The notes: generated by a model from the letters alone, not told the origin. A DNA stretch of 64,000 nucleotides from Hyphomonadaceae bacterium BL14 (GCA_027627705.1 CP091242.1:1065765-1129764); one strand, 5' to 3'. Counted from the stretch's first letter, positions 10,059-19,919 are shown. Program-made: numbers and translations.

Positions 10059-11248
10059 CAGCGGTCAATCTCCCCGAACACGATGTCGAGAGACCCCAGA
10101 ATCGCCGACACATCAGCCAGCATGTGACCCTTGTTCAGGTGATCCATGGCGGCCAGATGCGCGAACCCGGGTGCGCGGATCTTCACGCGGTAGGGCTTGT
10201 TGGTGCCATCGGCGACCATGTAGACGCCGAACTCGCCCTTGGGGGCCTCCACAGCGGCGTAGCAATGACCCTCGGGCACGTGAACGCCCTCGGTGTAGAG
10301 CTTGAAGTGGTGGATGAGCGCTTCCATGGAGCGCTTCATCTCGGCGCGGCGCGGGGGCGCGAATTTGGTGTCGGTGGGTAGCACCTCGCCCTGGTTCTCC
10401 GGTTTGGAGAGCCATTCGCAGCACTGGCGCATGATCTTCACCGACTCATACATCTCCTCCACGCGGCAGAGATACCGGTCGTAATTATCGCCGTTCTTGC
10501 CCACGGGGATTTTGAAGTCGAGCTCGTCATAGACCTCGTAGGGCTGGGCGCGGCGCAGATCCCACGCCATGCCCGAGCCGCGCACCATGATGCCGGAAAA
10601 GCCCCAGGCCAGCGCATCGTCTTTTGACACCACGCCGATATCGACATTGCGCGCCTTGAAGATGCGGTTGCCGGTCAGCAGGGTCTCAATATCAGCCAGC
10701 GCCTGGGGGAAGGCGTCACACCAGGTCAGAATGTCGTCGATCAGCGCTTGGGGCAGGTCCTGATGCACGCCGCCCGGACGGAAGTAATGAGCGTGCAGGC
10801 GCGCGCCGGACGCGCGCTCGTAAAAGCCCATCAGCTTCTCGCGCTCTTCAAACCCCCACAGCGGCGGAGTGAGCGCGCCCACGTCCAGCGCCTGGGTGGT
10901 GATGTTGAGAAGGTGGTTGAGGATGCGGCCGATTTCACAATAGAGCACGCGCACATAGGAGCCGCGCTTGGGGACCGGAATGTCCGCCAGCTTTTCGATG
11001 GCCAGGCAGAAGGCGTGCTCCTGATTCATCGGCGCGACGTAGTCGAGCCGGTCAAAATAGCCGATGCCCTGCAGATAGGTCTTGTGCTCCAGGAGCTTCT
11101 CGGTGCCGCGGTGCAGCAGGCCGATATGGGGATCAACGCGCTCGACCACCTCGCCATTGAGCTCCAGCACCAAGCGCAGCACGCCGTGGGCGGCCGGGTG
11201 AACGGGCCCGAAATTGATCGTGAAATTGCGGATATCGGTTTCGGCCAT
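10058..11248 (-). CDS. nuoD: NADH-quinone oxidoreductase subunit D
   Basis: 49-kDa subunit of complex I, forming the quinone site with NuoB. 396 aa, normal for a NuoD not fused to NuoC. The N-terminus [23 protein letters not shown] (about 8-30) contains the quinone-binding His loop (HPAAHG). The C-terminus ending in [12 protein letters not shown] is the invariant family end. ATG at 11248, 5 nt after nuoC. Its stop overlaps the start of the NTF2-like ORF. Confidence 0.98.
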   Translation of the reverse strand: MAETDIRNFTINFGPVHPAAHGVLRLVLELNGEVVERVDPHIGLLHRGTEKLLEHKTYLQGIGYFDRLDYVAPMNQEHAFCLAIEKLADIPVPKRGSYVRVLYCEIGRILNHLLNITTQALDVGALTPPLWGFEEREKLMGFYERASGARLHAHYFRPGGVHQDLPQALIDDILTWCDAFPQALADIETLLTGNRIFKARNVDIGVVSKDDALAWGFSGIMVRGSGMAWDLRRAQPYEVYDELDFKIPVGKNGDNYDRYLCRVEEMYESVKIMRQCCEWLSKPENQGEVLPTDTKFAPPRRAEMKRSMEALIHHFKLYTEGVHVPEGHCYAAVEAPKGEFGVYMVADGTNKPYRVKIRAPGFAHLAAMDHLNKGHMLADVSAILGSLDIVFGEIDR

Positions 11249-11253
11249 GATGC

Positions 11254-11871
11254 TTACGCCTTGCCCTCAGCCTTCTCATCACCGGGCAGCACGTATTGCG
11301 CGCCTTCCCAGGGTGAGAGGAAATCGAAATCACGGTATTCCTGGACCAGCGCCACCGGCTCGGACACCACCCGCTTCTGCTCCTCGTCATAGACGACCTG
11401 GGTGAAGCCGGTCAGCGGGAAGTCCTTGCGCAGCGGGTGACCGTGGAAGCCGTAATCGGTCAGGATGCGGCGCAGATCGGGATGGTTGTCGAACAGCACG
11501 CCATACATGTCGAACGCCTCGCGCTCGAACCAGTTGGCGGCGGGAAAAATGTCCACCAGCGAGTCCACGGGCGTGTCCTCGTCGGTGGCCAGCACCACAC
11601 GCACGCGGTGGTTATGGTGCATGGACAGCAAGTGATAGACCACGTCGAACCGGTCGGCGCGCGCGGGCCAGTCCACGCCGCAGATATCGACCAGTGTGGT
11701 GAACCGGCACGCAGCGTCATCGCGCAGGAAACGCATCACCTTGGCGACGCGGTCACGGTGAATGCTCACCGTGAGCTCCCCGGACGCAATCTCCCAGCCG
11801 CGCACATGCTCGTTCAGCGCCGCCTCGATATGCTCAGCCAGTTCGTTCAGCGTATCGGTTGTGCTCACCAC
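11254..11871 (-). CDS. nuoC: NADH-quinone oxidoreductase subunit C
   Basis: 30-kDa peripheral-arm subunit of complex I, cytoplasmic. 205 aa, separate from NuoD, as is usual in alphaproteobacteria. The signature [44 protein letters not shown] (positions about 112-155) is complete. The start is taken as GTG at 11871; a second GTG directly follows at 11868 and is equally possible. 39 nt separate it from nuoB. Confidence 0.97.
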   Translation of the reverse strand: MVSTTDTLNELAEHIEAALNEHVRGWEIASGELTVSIHRDRVAKVMRFLRDDAACRFTTLVDICGVDWPARADRFDVVYHLLSMHHNHRVRVVLATDEDTPVDSLVDIFPAANWFEREAFDMYGVLFDNHPDLRRILTDYGFHGHPLRKDFPLTGFTQVVYDEEQKRVVSEPVALVQEYRDFDFLSPWEGAQYVLPGDEKAEGKA

Positions 11872-11910
11872 ACCCTCGTTCAGGCCGGGCCGCCGGCCGA
11901 TCTGCAGCGC

Positions 11911-12474
11911 CTAGCGCTCGATCGACCCTTCGCGGCGGATTTTCTTCTGCAGTTGCAAGATGCCGTACACCAGCGCCTCGGCGGTGGGCGGGCAGCCGGG
12001 CACATAGATGTCCACCGGAACGATCCGGTCACATCCGCGCACCACTGAGTATGAGTAATGATAGTACCCGCCGCCATTGGCGCATGACCCCATGGAGATC
12101 ACGTAGCGCGGCTCGGGCATCTGGTCGTAGACCTTGCGCAAGGCCGGGGCCATTTTGTTGGTCAGCGTGCCCGCCACGATCATCACATCAGACTGACGGG
12201 GGCTGCCGCGCGGCGCCGCGCCGAGGCGCTCGATGTCGTAGCGCGGCATGGAGGCCTGCATCATCTCAACAGCGCAGCACGCCAGCCCGAACGTCATCCA
12301 CATCAGTGAGCCGGTGCGCGCCCAGGTGATCAGATCGTCGGCAGCGGCCACGATGAAGCCCTTGTCGGCCAGCTGATCGCTGACGCCGTCAAAGAACGGA
12401 TCATGCTTCTGGGGATCATAGCCAGGGGTCGTGGCCCGTGCGCCCGACCCGGCGGGTATGATGAGTTCCGCCAT
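11911..12474 (-). CDS. nuoB: NADH-quinone oxidoreductase subunit B (N2 cluster)
   Basis: Peripheral-arm subunit holding the terminal [4Fe-4S] cluster N2, which reduces quinone. 187 aa from the ATG at 12474. An in-frame upstream start at 12513 would overlap nuoA by 35 nt and give an unlikely N-terminus. The tandem cysteines are in [12 protein letters not shown] (about 60), and the other ligands in [12 protein letters not shown] (about 125) and [11 protein letters not shown] (about 155). The chosen start lies 4 nt after the nuoA stop. Confidence 0.98.
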   Translation of the reverse strand: MAELIIPAGSGARATTPGYDPQKHDPFFDGVSDQLADKGFIVAAADDLITWARTGSLMWMTFGLACCAVEMMQASMPRYDIERLGAAPRGSPRQSDVMIVAGTLTNKMAPALRKVYDQMPEPRYVISMGSCANGGGYYHYSYSVVRGCDRIVPVDIYVPGCPPTAEALVYGILQLQKKIRREGSIER

Positions 12475-12478
12475 GGCC

Positions 12479-12844
12479 CTACTCCCAGTCCAGGGCGCCC
12501 TTGCGCCATTCATAGAGGAACCCGACCAGAAGCACGGTCAGGAACACCATCATCGACCAGAATGCGAACAGATTCCCCTCGAAGATCGGGAAAATCCACG
12601 GGAACAGGAAGGCCACTTCCAGGTCGAAGATGATGAACAGGATGGCCACCAGATAGAATCGCACGTCGAACTTCATGCGCGCGTCGTCGAACGCGTTGAA
12701 CCCGCATTCGTAGGTCGACACCTTCTCCGGGTCGGGATCAGACGGTGCCAGTACAAAGGCAGCCAGAATGAACGCAATGCCGAGCGCGGCCGCGATGCCC
12801 GTGAAAATAGCGATTGGCAGGTATTCCAAGAGCAGCGCGGTCAT
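12479..12844 (-). CDS. nuoA: NADH-quinone oxidoreductase subunit A
   Basis: First gene of the operon, encoding a three-helix membrane subunit (ND3 homologue). 121 aa from ATG 12844. The reading frame is open further upstream to 12961, but that extension is hydrophilic and not family-like, whereas [20 protein letters not shown] is the normal N-terminus. The conserved loop [21 protein letters not shown] (about 47-68, with the switch-loop Cys) and the acidic helix [13 protein letters not shown] are intact. Confidence 0.96.
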   Translation of the reverse strand: MTALLLEYLPIAIFTGIAAALGIAFILAAFVLAPSDPDPEKVSTYECGFNAFDDARMKFDVRFYLVAILFIIFDLEVAFLFPWIFPIFEGNLFAFWSMMVFLTVLLVGFLYEWRKGALDWE

Positions 12845-12921
12845 CTGCGACGCACCCCTTGCAGCGAAGGTTATGATCCGGGTTCCGGCCCGGCGCGCCA
12901 GCCCGGTCTCGATCGCGGCGG

Positions 12922-12950
12922 AAGCTAGTGCGGTGCGCCATGAGCCGCAA
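12922..12950 (-). promoter_or_regulatory. Candidate sigma-70-type promoter of the nuo operon
   Basis: On the minus strand, TTGCGG (12950-12945) and TAGCTT (12927-12922) are separated by 17 nt and lie about 78 nt upstream of the nuoA ATG. The match is moderate. The 286-nt gap between nuoA and the exporter adaptor gene must hold both divergent promoters, so the position is sensible, but the call rests on a weak consensus only. Confidence 0.3.
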
Positions 12951-13130
12951 GACGAAACCACTGTTCAGATACGGCCATAATGCCGCTGGAACGGGCTTTA
13001 TTTGCAAACGCTTCTCATCTGCAAACTTTTGGCTGTCCTTAAATTCACTTCTGCGACGGACCGCAACATGCTAGCGCGTCTAACCCGGGCGGCGTCCAGT
13101 CTGACGCTACGACAATTCTGGAGAACGCGC

Positions 13131-14639
13131 GTGACACGCAAGCTTCTGGCGCTGGCCGCAATCGCGGTTCTCGCCGCGATCGCGGCATGGTTTGTGTTCC
13201 TGCGCGATTCCGCCACAGATGCCGGCGGATTGCAGGTGGAGACGGCGGCTCTGGAGCAGCGCAATCTGTCAAGGGTGGTCTCGTCATCGGGCCGCATCGC
13301 GCCGCTCGTAACGGTCGAAGTGGGCTCCCAGCTGTCAGGCCAGATCGAAGCGCTGAACGTGGACTTCAACGACGCGGTCACCGCCGGTCAGGAACTCGCG
13401 CGCCTTGACCCGCAAACCTACGCGACGCGCGTGCGCGAGGCCGAAGCCAGCCTGGAAGTCGCCCGCGCCCAGGTCACGGTGTCACAAGCCAACGTCCAGC
13501 GCGCCCGCGCCGAGCTAACAGCCGCCGAGCGCGCCTTTGAACGCGCCGTCTCCTTGCGCGAACGCGGCACGTTTTCCGAAGCCCAGTACGACAATGTGGA
13601 GACCACGTTCCGCAGCGCCCAAGCCGGGGTGCTGGTCGCAGAGGCCAACCTGCGCAATGCCCGTGCCGGTCTGCAGCAGCGCGAAGCCAGCCTGGAAAGC
13701 GCCGGGGTGGACCTGGAGCGGACATTCATCCGGTCGCCCATCGATGGCGTGGTGATCGATCGCCGCATCGATGTCGGCCAGACCGTCGCCGCCAGCCTGA
13801 ACGCGCCCATCCTTTTCCTGATCGCCCAGGATTTGTCGCGCGTGCAGATCGAGGCACAGATCGACGAAGCCGATATCGGCGATATAGCCAATGGCCAGAC
13901 CGTGACCTTCGACGTGGACGCCTTCCCCGGCGTGCAGTTTGACGGTGTGGTGACGCAGGTCCGCCTGGCCGCGCTCGAGCAGCAGAACGTCGTCACCTAC
14001 ACAGTCGTGATCGAGGCCGACAATCCCCGCCAGCGGCTTCTGCCCGGCATGACGGCCAACGTGTCGATCGTCACCGGCACAGTCAGCGGCGCGCTTGCCG
14101 CCCCCAACGCCGCCTTGCGCTTCACCCCGCGCGGCGCGGCCGAGGCCCTGGTGACACAAACGGCGGCATCCGGTCCGGCCGGACGCGGCGCAGGCGGTGG
14201 ACGCGGGGGTGCCGGCGGCGGGGGCCAGATGCTCGACCAGCTCGCCGAAGAGCTGGAGCTTACCGACGAGCAGCGCCGCGACGTCCAGCGCGTGATGCAG
14301 GAGGCGTTCGCGCGCATGCGCGCCCAGGCGCAGGCCCAGGGGGCCGGTGGCGGCGGCGCACCGGGCGGCGGCCCGGCGGCGTTCCAGGCGCAGATGCGCT
14401 CGGCCCTGGCCCAGGTGCTGACGAGCGAACAGATGGCGCGCTATGATGCCCTGATCGCCGAGCGCGCCAATCGCCGCCAGGACGTGCGGCGCGGCACGCT
14501 GTGGGTTCAGACCGCTGATGGCCGCCTGGAAGCGCGCCAGGTGGGCCTCGGCCTGTCGGATGGTCAGTTCACGCAGGTGCTGGGCGATGAGCTGGGCGAT
14601 GGCGAACAGGTCGTCGTGCGCGTGCGCGAGGCGGGCTAG
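13131..14639 (+). CDS. MacA-type periplasmic adaptor with an inserted LTxxQ (Spy/CpxP-like) segment
   Basis: Membrane-fusion (HlyD/MacA) subunit that would connect the MacB-type transporter encoded next to an outer-membrane channel. The start is a GTG at 13131 with GGAG 7 nt upstream; the frame is open further up without a good ribosome site. An N-terminal anchor (LLALAAIAVLAAIAAWFVFL) is followed by a lipoyl-like half (SGRIAPLVTVEVGSQLSGQI), a long coiled-coil hairpin (about 90-190) and beta-barrel. About residues 345-440 form an unusual insertion between the barrel and the membrane-proximal domain: Gly-rich linkers flank helices containing LTDEQRRDV and LTSEQMARY, two LTxxQ motifs as in Spy/CpxP chaperones. 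Inner membrane/periplasm. 502 aa against about 370-400 for ordinary MacA. Confidence 0.9.
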   Translation: MTRKLLALAAIAVLAAIAAWFVFLRDSATDAGGLQVETAALEQRNLSRVVSSSGRIAPLVTVEVGSQLSGQIEALNVDFNDAVTAGQELARLDPQTYATRVREAEASLEVARAQVTVSQANVQRARAELTAAERAFERAVSLRERGTFSEAQYDNVETTFRSAQAGVLVAEANLRNARAGLQQREASLESAGVDLERTFIRSPIDGVVIDRRIDVGQTVAASLNAPILFLIAQDLSRVQIEAQIDEADIGDIANGQTVTFDVDAFPGVQFDGVVTQVRLAALEQQNVVTYTVVIEADNPRQRLLPGMTANVSIVTGTVSGALAAPNAALRFTPRGAAEALVTQTAASGPAGRGAGGGRGGAGGGGQMLDQLAEELELTDEQRRDVQRVMQEAFARMRAQAQAQGAGGGGAPGGGPAAFQAQMRSALAQVLTSEQMARYDALIAERANRRQDVRRGTLWVQTADGRLEARQVGLGLSDGQFTQVLGDELGDGEQVVVRVREAG

Positions 14640-15323
14640 ATGAGCGCGCCGCTGATCCGCGCCCGCGGCCTGACCCGCGTCTACAAGCTGGGCGGCGGCG
14701 ACGTGCACGCCCTGCGTGGGGTCGATCTGGATATTGCACGCGGCGAGTACTGCGCGATCATGGGCGCGTCAGGCTCGGGCAAATCGACCTTCATGAACCT
14801 TTTGGGCGCGCTGGATCGTCCCAGCGGCGGCTCGCTGACGATCGATGGAGAGGCCCTGCAGGACAAGCGCCCGGACGAGCTGGCGCAGTTCCGCAACCGC
14901 GCCGTCGGCTTCGTGTTCCAGCAGTTCAATCTTCTGCCGCGCACGACCGCGCTCGATAATGTCGCCCTGCCCCTGCTCTATCGCGGTTGGAGCATGCGCC
15001 AGCGGCGCGAGCGGGCCGAGGAATGCCTGCGCATGGTTGGACTGGCCGAGCGCATGGATCACCACCCCTCCCAGCTCTCCGGCGGCCAGCAGCAGCGTGT
15101 GGCCATCGCCCGTGCGCTGGCAGGCAAACCCGCCATCCTGCTGGCGGATGAGCCCACCGGTGCCCTCGACAGCCAGACCTCCGACGATGTGATGGATATC
15201 TTTGACCGGCTGAATGCCGACGGCATCACACTCATCATCGTCACGCACGAAGCCGAAGTCGGCGCACGGGCGCGCCGGCGAATCACTTTCCGGGACGGGC
15301 TGGTTGTGGAGGACGTGACATGA
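14640..15323 (+). CDS. MacB/LolD-type ABC transporter ATP-binding protein
   Basis: Cytoplasmic ATPase that powers the adjacent FtsX-type permease. 227 aa, the usual length of stand-alone LolD/MacB-type ATPases. Walker A is GASGSGKST (about 41-49), the Q-loop is [17 protein letters not shown], the ABC signature [15 protein letters not shown] (about 146), Walker [14 protein letters not shown], and the H-loop IIVTHE. The ATG follows the adaptor TAG directly, and its stop overlaps the permease start (ATGA), so the three genes form one unit. Confidence 0.95.
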   Translation: MSAPLIRARGLTRVYKLGGGDVHALRGVDLDIARGEYCAIMGASGSGKSTFMNLLGALDRPSGGSLTIDGEALQDKRPDELAQFRNRAVGFVFQQFNLLPRTTALDNVALPLLYRGWSMRQRRERAEECLRMVGLAERMDHHPSQLSGGQQQRVAIARALAGKPAILLADEPTGALDSQTSDDVMDIFDRLNADGITLIIVTHEAEVGARARRRITFRDGLVVEDVT

Positions 15324-16573
15324 GTCTTCTGGCCGCTGTTCTGGTCGCGCTGACCGCCCTCAGGGTGAATGCGCTGCGCTCTTTCCTGGCGATCCTGGGC
15401 GTCATTTTTGGCGTCGCCGCGGTGATCACCACCGTCTCGCTGGCTCAGGGCGCGCGCGATGCAGTGGAGACGCGGATCGCCTCGCTGGGGGCCAGCACAC
15501 TCAATATCACCGCCGGATCGCGCTCGCGCGGCGGGCGCCAGGGCGGTGCCGGGTCCGGCACGCCCTTCTCGGACGCCGACGTCAATGCGTTGCGCACCGA
15601 GCTCGACTTCATCACGGCCGCATCCGGCCTGGTCCAGGCCAATGTCACAGCAGTGGTGGACGGCCTGAACTGGCCCACGCAGATGATCGGGTCCAATGCC
15701 GATTATGTGGAGGTGCGCGACTGGTCGCTGGCCGAAGGACGCATGTTCAACGAAGCCGAGTCCCAACGCGCCTCACGCCTGGTCGTGATCGGTCAGACGA
15801 CGGCGCGCGAACTGTTTCCGTCCGGCGGCGCATTGGGCGCAGTGGTGCGGGTCAACAGTCAGCCGTTTGAAGTCATTGGCGTGCTGGGCGATCTGGGCGC
15901 GGGTGCCTTCGGTCAGGACCAGAATGACGTGATGCTGGCACCGGTCAGCACGGTGCGCTCTCGGGTCACCGGGTTTTCACGGGCCGGCGTGCGCGACCCG
16001 GTCCAGCAGGTCTGGATCAAGGTGGCACCGGGCGTGGACATGGCCACGGCGACGCTGGAGCTGGAAGACTATCTGCGGGTGCGCCGCAATGTGGCGCCCG
16101 GCGCGGATGACAACTTCTCGATCCGCAATTTCGCCGACCTCATCCGCGCCTTCAACGAAACCCAGCGCGTGCTGGGCCTGCTGCTGGCGTCCGCAGGGAT
16201 CATCACCCTTCTGGTGGGCGGGATCGGCATCATGAATGTGATGCTCGTCTCGGTGACCGAACGCACACGCGAGATCGGGCTGCGCCTGGCAGTTGGTGCC
16301 CGGCGGCGCGATATCCGCAACCAGTTCCTGATCGAATCGGTCGTTCTGTGCTCGGCCGGCGGCGTGATCGGCCTCGGCGTGGGCGTGCTGGTGGCCAGCA
16401 GCATTGAAGCCTTCGGCCCGGCGCTGGGCCTGACCGGCCTGGCAGTATCGGTGGACCCGTCCATTGCGGTCATCGCCATCGGCGCGGCAGCGGCGGTGGG
16501 CATATTGTTCGGGTTCTATCCGGCGATGCGCGCGAGCCGCCTCGACCCGATCGAGGCACTGCGCCACGAATAG
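15320..16573 (+). CDS. MacB-type ABC transporter permease (FtsX family)
   Basis: 417-aa inner-membrane permease. One N-terminal helix ([25 protein letters not shown]) is followed by a periplasmic MacB_PCD domain (about 50-270) and three C-terminal helices. The FtsX signature [33 protein letters not shown] is at about 300-335, and the end [17 protein letters not shown] is the classic MacB C-terminus. ATPase and permease are separate polypeptides, unlike E. coli MacB where they are fused. The substrate cannot be read from sequence; peptides, siderophores or lipids are all known in this family. Confidence 0.95.
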   Translation: MSLLAAVLVALTALRVNALRSFLAILGVIFGVAAVITTVSLAQGARDAVETRIASLGASTLNITAGSRSRGGRQGGAGSGTPFSDADVNALRTELDFITAASGLVQANVTAVVDGLNWPTQMIGSNADYVEVRDWSLAEGRMFNEAESQRASRLVVIGQTTARELFPSGGALGAVVRVNSQPFEVIGVLGDLGAGAFGQDQNDVMLAPVSTVRSRVTGFSRAGVRDPVQQVWIKVAPGVDMATATLELEDYLRVRRNVAPGADDNFSIRNFADLIRAFNETQRVLGLLLASAGIITLLVGGIGIMNVMLVSVTERTREIGLRLAVGARRRDIRNQFLIESVVLCSAGGVIGLGVGVLVASSIEAFGPALGLTGLAVSVDPSIAVIAIGAAAAVGILFGFYPAMRASRLDPIEALRHE

Positions 16574-16582
16574 ATCCGGTAT

Positions 16583-16617
16583 GGATCATCACCGCCGCGA
16601 CGCGGCTGTGATGATCC
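16583..16617. terminator. Stem-loop between convergent genes
   Basis: GGATCATCAC (16583-16592) pairs with GTGATGATCC (16608-16617), with a smaller GCCG/CGGC stem inside the loop. It lies at the ends of the exporter permease and of the convergent small membrane-protein gene and overlaps the 3' end of the latter. There is no clear U-tract, so it may be a terminator or an mRNA 3' stabiliser for both strands. Confidence 0.35.
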
Positions 16618-16909
16618 GCCACACGATCCAGATCGGCACCACGATCACGGCACCAAGCGCCAGATAGCGCAACGCCCAGCCCAGCGTGGACCCGATGGAG
16701 TCAAAGAAGGTCGTCCAGGCCCGGCCCACGGCCCCGAAGAAGTCCACCCAGAGGTCAGCGGGGTCGACATTGAAGGCGGCCAGGATCAGACCCACCACCA
16801 CGCACAGCACGACCAGCAGGACGATGTCGCTGGGTTTCACGGCGGCAAGGCGCTGCCAGAAGCTGCGCCGGGTGCGCGGCGGCGGGGCGGTGTCCGGGGT
16901 CTGGGTCAT
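16589..16909 (-). CDS. Small two-helix membrane protein (DUF6460-like)
   Basis: 106 aa. A proline/arginine-rich cytoplasmic start is followed by a first helix (DIVLLVVLCVVVGLILAAFNVDPADLWVDFF) and a second after an aromatic linker (LGWALRYLALGAVIVVPIWIVWRII). The combination of a glycine-bearing helix and the xxDPxxL segment resembles the DUF6460 membrane proteins common in alphaproteobacteria; I am not certain of the family. It is a separate unit facing the exporter operon, 67 nt upstream of the end of the MscS gene in the same orientation. No function can be assigned. Confidence 0.7.
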   Translation of the reverse strand: MTQTPDTAPPPRTRRSFWQRLAAVKPSDIVLLVVLCVVVGLILAAFNVDPADLWVDFFGAVGRAWTTFFDSIGSTLGWALRYLALGAVIVVPIWIVWRIITAASRR

Positions 16910-16976
16910 GCATCGCTCTCCTGTCTTGAGCTGACATCATCGATGCCAGCCGAATGCGGCGCAATCGCGGCGCGCC

Positions 16977-18110
16977 TCAGGTGTCCGAGCGCGGCTTGCG
17001 CGGCTGTTTGGCACCCGACGGCTTGCGGCCGGTGGCGGGTGCCCGCGTCGTCTTGCCCTTGCCGTCGGCGCTGCTGGCCGCAGCACCGGTCTTGGCCGCC
17101 GACGCCACGCGCGGCTTGCGAGCGGTCTTGGCCGCGGCCGGTTCGGGGGCCGGCTCCGGCGACGGCGACGCGTCCTCCACAGCCACCTGGGTCAGCGCAG
17201 CAGCCGCACGGACGGCCTTGGCGGCAGCGGCGATCACGGTTTTGCTGCGAGCCGCAGACGGCTTGGCCGGTGCCATGTCGGCCTTCTCCACCATGACGCG
17301 GTGGGGGAAGGGAATGGAGATGCCCGCCGCGTCGAAAGCCAGCTTCATGCGGCGATTGGCGTCCCAGTGGACATCCCAGTAATCGGACGCGTTTACCCAG
17401 ACCCGCGCGAAGAAGTCGATCGACGAATCGGCGAAGCTGCCCAGCTCCACAAACACCGCCGGATCCTTGTGGATGCGCGCATCGGCTTCGAGCACCTGGC
17501 GGATCACTTCACGGGCCAGCTCCAGATCGGTGTCGTAATCAACCGAGAAGGTAAAATCGACGCGCCGCGTGGGGTAGCTGGAGAAATTGGTGATCACATT
17601 GCCCCAAGCCTGGCCATTGGGGACGATAATCTGCTTGTTGTCCGGCGTGCTGAGCTCGGTCAGGAACAGGTTGATATCCTTCACCGTCCCTGCCGTCCCG
17701 GAGATGTCGACGAAATCACCGACCCGGTACGGGCGGAAGAACACAATCATCACGCCTGCCGCCACATTGGCCAGCGTGCCCTGCAGCGCGAGGCCGACAG
17801 CCAGCGTCATGGCACCCAGCGCGGCGACCAGCGAGGTGGTCTCCACGCCGAACCGGGTGAGTACGGCGATGATGACCACCGCCATGATGATGTATTTGAC
17901 GATGGAAGAGAAAAACACCGCCAGCGTGCTGTCGATACGCGGATGGGCGATGCCCCAGGCCCGCACGCGCTTTGAAATGAAACCGGCCGCATAAAGCCCG
18001 ATGACGAGGATTGCGGCGGCCATCAGCACGCTGGTCAGCGCCTGCATGCCGGTCACGGCAAGCCAGTCCAGAAGTTGTGTGACTTCTGCATTCATTCCGG
18101 CAGTGTTCAT
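16977..18110 (-). CDS. Small-conductance mechanosensitive channel (MscS family) with basic tail
   Basis: Inner-membrane tension-gated channel protecting against hypo-osmotic shock. Start ATG 18110 with a GGGGGAG ribosome site; an in-frame ATG at 18143 lacks one. 377 aa. Three N-terminal helices end in the pore helix LAVGLALQGTLANVAAGVMIVFFRPYRVGDFVDI (about 95-130), the MscS signature. The cytoplasmic beta and alpha/beta domains run to about residue 270. The final 100 residues are a low-complexity Ala/Lys/Pro/Arg tail (TARKPRVASAAK, GAKQPRKPRSD), longer than in E. coli MscS (286 aa). Downstream of the AMP nucleosidase gene on the same strand. Confidence 0.93.
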   Translation of the reverse strand: MNTAGMNAEVTQLLDWLAVTGMQALTSVLMAAAILVIGLYAAGFISKRVRAWGIAHPRIDSTLAVFFSSIVKYIIMAVVIIAVLTRFGVETTSLVAALGAMTLAVGLALQGTLANVAAGVMIVFFRPYRVGDFVDISGTAGTVKDINLFLTELSTPDNKQIIVPNGQAWGNVITNFSSYPTRRVDFTFSVDYDTDLELAREVIRQVLEADARIHKDPAVFVELGSFADSSIDFFARVWVNASDYWDVHWDANRRMKLAFDAAGISIPFPHRVMVEKADMAPAKPSAARSKTVIAAAAKAVRAAAALTQVAVEDASPSPEPAPEPAAAKTARKPRVASAAKTGAAASSADGKGKTTRAPATGRKPSGAKQPRKPRSDT

Positions 18111-18202
18111 GTGTCTCCCCCCTTTTAAGCCCGTGTTCGTCAATATCGCCGCGCACGCTTTAGCAAGCGCTGCGCCCGATGCGAAGCAAGACGATTCAAA
18201 AT

Positions 18203-19699
18203 TTACCGGAAGGGCGGCTCGTCAAAGCTTCTCAGCTTGCGTGAATGCAGCGCGGCAGAGCCTTCGCGTTTGAGAATCTCGATGGCTTCAATGCCCGCAG
18301 CCAGGTGTTCGGACACCGAGCGCTGGTAGAACCGGTTGGCCGCGCCGGGCAGTTTCAGCTCGCCATGCAGCGGCTTGTCGGACACGCACAGAAGCGTCCC
18401 GTAGGGCACGCGCAGGCGGAAACCGTTGGCGGCGATGGTGGCGCTTTCCATGTCCACGGCGATGGAGCGCGACTGGTTGATGCGCCGCGCTTCCTGATAA
18501 TAGCGCAGCTCCCAGTTCCGGTCGGCATAGGTCACCACCGTGCCGGTGCGCAGGCGGCGCTTGAGCGCTTCGCCCTTGTCGCCGCTGACCGTCTCCACAG
18601 CCTTGTGCAGGGCGACCTGAATCTCGGCGATGGGCGGGATCGGGATTTCCACCGGCAGATCACGGTCAAGCACGCTGTCATAGCGCAGATACGCGTGGGC
18701 CAGCACATAATCGCCCAGGCGCTGAGAATGGCGCAGCCCCCCGCAATGGCCCACCATCAGCCAGCATTCGGGGCGCAGCACGGCCAGGTGATCGGTGATG
18801 TTCTTCGCGTTGGACGGCCCCACGCCGATATTGACCAGCGTGATCCCCCGCCCGTTCGGGGCCATCAGATGATAGGCCGGCATCTGGAAGCGCTGCCAGT
18901 GCGCGCTCATCACCTCGCCCAGGGCGTCAGGCGTATCGGCGTCCACGCGCACCAGGCCGGCTGCCGACAGGGCGGTGTAGTCATTGTCTTCTTTGAGCTG
19001 GCGCACCGCCCATTCGACGAACGCATCGACATAGCGGTGATAGTTCGTGAACAGGATGAAGTCCTGAACATCATCAAACGGCGTGCCGGTGTAATGGCGC
19101 AGGCGCGAGAGCGAATAATCCGTACGGGCCGCATCAAACAGCGAGAGTGGACGCGGACGACCGGGCCTGGAGGGCCGCTCGCCATTGGGCAGGGCATCGT
19201 CGATCGTGGCCAGATCGGCGTAGGGGAAGTGACGCACCAGCTCGGCCGGGCTGACCTCGTCCAGATCCAGATCGCTGCCGTCGAGCACATAGGAGAACGG
19301 AATCTCCTGGGTCGACAGCCCGGTCTCGATCACCACCGGGTATTCGTCGGCGAGAATCTGGATTTGCTCGGTCAAATAGCGCCGGAACATGGCCGGATGA
19401 GTGACGGTATTGGCGTAGACGCCGGCTTCGGAAAACTTGCCGAAGGCCCGACTGACCGGCGGGACCGGTCCTTCGGGCTGGTAAGTGATGCGCAGCTCAG
19501 GATAGGCGAACGCCCCCCCGGCCCGGCTGGCCGGCGAAGGCGGGGTTCCGTCGGAGAGAAAGGCCTTGAGCGCGGCGCGCAGATTGGCCACGGACGCTTC
19601 ATACAGCGCATTGAGCCGATCGACGGCCGCATTGGCGTCATCGGCTTCCTTGAACGTCGCCAGAACCGCGTCCGGCGCCACGGCGCGCACAAGCGACAA
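18203..19699 (-). CDS. amn: AMP nucleosidase
   Basis: Hydrolyses AMP to adenine and ribose 5-phosphate, a purine salvage/energy-balance step in the cytoplasm. 498 aa, near the 484 aa of E. coli Amn. The N-terminal regulatory domain includes YPELRITYQPEGPVPPVSRAFGKFSEAGVYANTVTHP. The C-terminal nucleoside-phosphorylase-like domain shows INIGVGPSNAKNITDHLAVLRP (about 285-305), MVGHCGGLRHSQRLGDYVLAHAYLR and the AVDMESATIAANGF catalytic segment. The start is taken as TTG at 19699 with AGGA 8 nt upstream; GTG at 19690 is an alternative. It lies 4 nt after a small hypothetical gene. Confidence 0.95.
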   Translation of the reverse strand: MSLVRAVAPDAVLATFKEADDANAAVDRLNALYEASVANLRAALKAFLSDGTPPSPASRAGGAFAYPELRITYQPEGPVPPVSRAFGKFSEAGVYANTVTHPAMFRRYLTEQIQILADEYPVVIETGLSTQEIPFSYVLDGSDLDLDEVSPAELVRHFPYADLATIDDALPNGERPSRPGRPRPLSLFDAARTDYSLSRLRHYTGTPFDDVQDFILFTNYHRYVDAFVEWAVRQLKEDNDYTALSAAGLVRVDADTPDALGEVMSAHWQRFQMPAYHLMAPNGRGITLVNIGVGPSNAKNITDHLAVLRPECWLMVGHCGGLRHSQRLGDYVLAHAYLRYDSVLDRDLPVEIPIPPIAEIQVALHKAVETVSGDKGEALKRRLRTGTVVTYADRNWELRYYQEARRINQSRSIAVDMESATIAANGFRLRVPYGTLLCVSDKPLHGELKLPGAANRFYQRSVSEHLAAGIEAIEILKREGSAALHSRKLRSFDEPPFR

Positions 19700-19703
19700 G
19701 GCT

Positions 19704-19919
19704 CTAGTCCTCGCGCTTGACGAAGGTCACAGCGAACAGCGGTTCGCCGTCAAAAGCGGGCTTGGTCTTGCCGTCCTCGTCGATGATCTCGAACACGGTC
19801 GGCGCAATCCGCCCCTCCATCCGGTAGCCCTTGTCGGCCATGTGCCCGCGATGGAATTCCAGCGCAGCAGCAGAGAAGGTCTTGGCGAGATAGGTGATGC
19901 GGTGCGGATCGGCGGCCAT
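19704..19919 (-). CDS. Small hypothetical protein upstream of amn
   Basis: 71 aa from ATG 19919, which has AAGGGAG about 8 nt upstream; an open extension to 20012 lacks such a site. The sequence begins MAADPHRITYLAKTFSAAALEF and ends DGEPLFAVTFVKRED. It is soluble, mixed alpha/beta, with no cysteines, signal peptide or motif that I recognise. Only 4 nt separate it from amn, so the two are likely co-transcribed. Function unknown. Confidence 0.75.
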   Translation of the reverse strand: MAADPHRITYLAKTFSAAALEFHRGHMADKGYRMEGRIAPTVFEIIDEDGKTKPAFDGEPLFAVTFVKRED

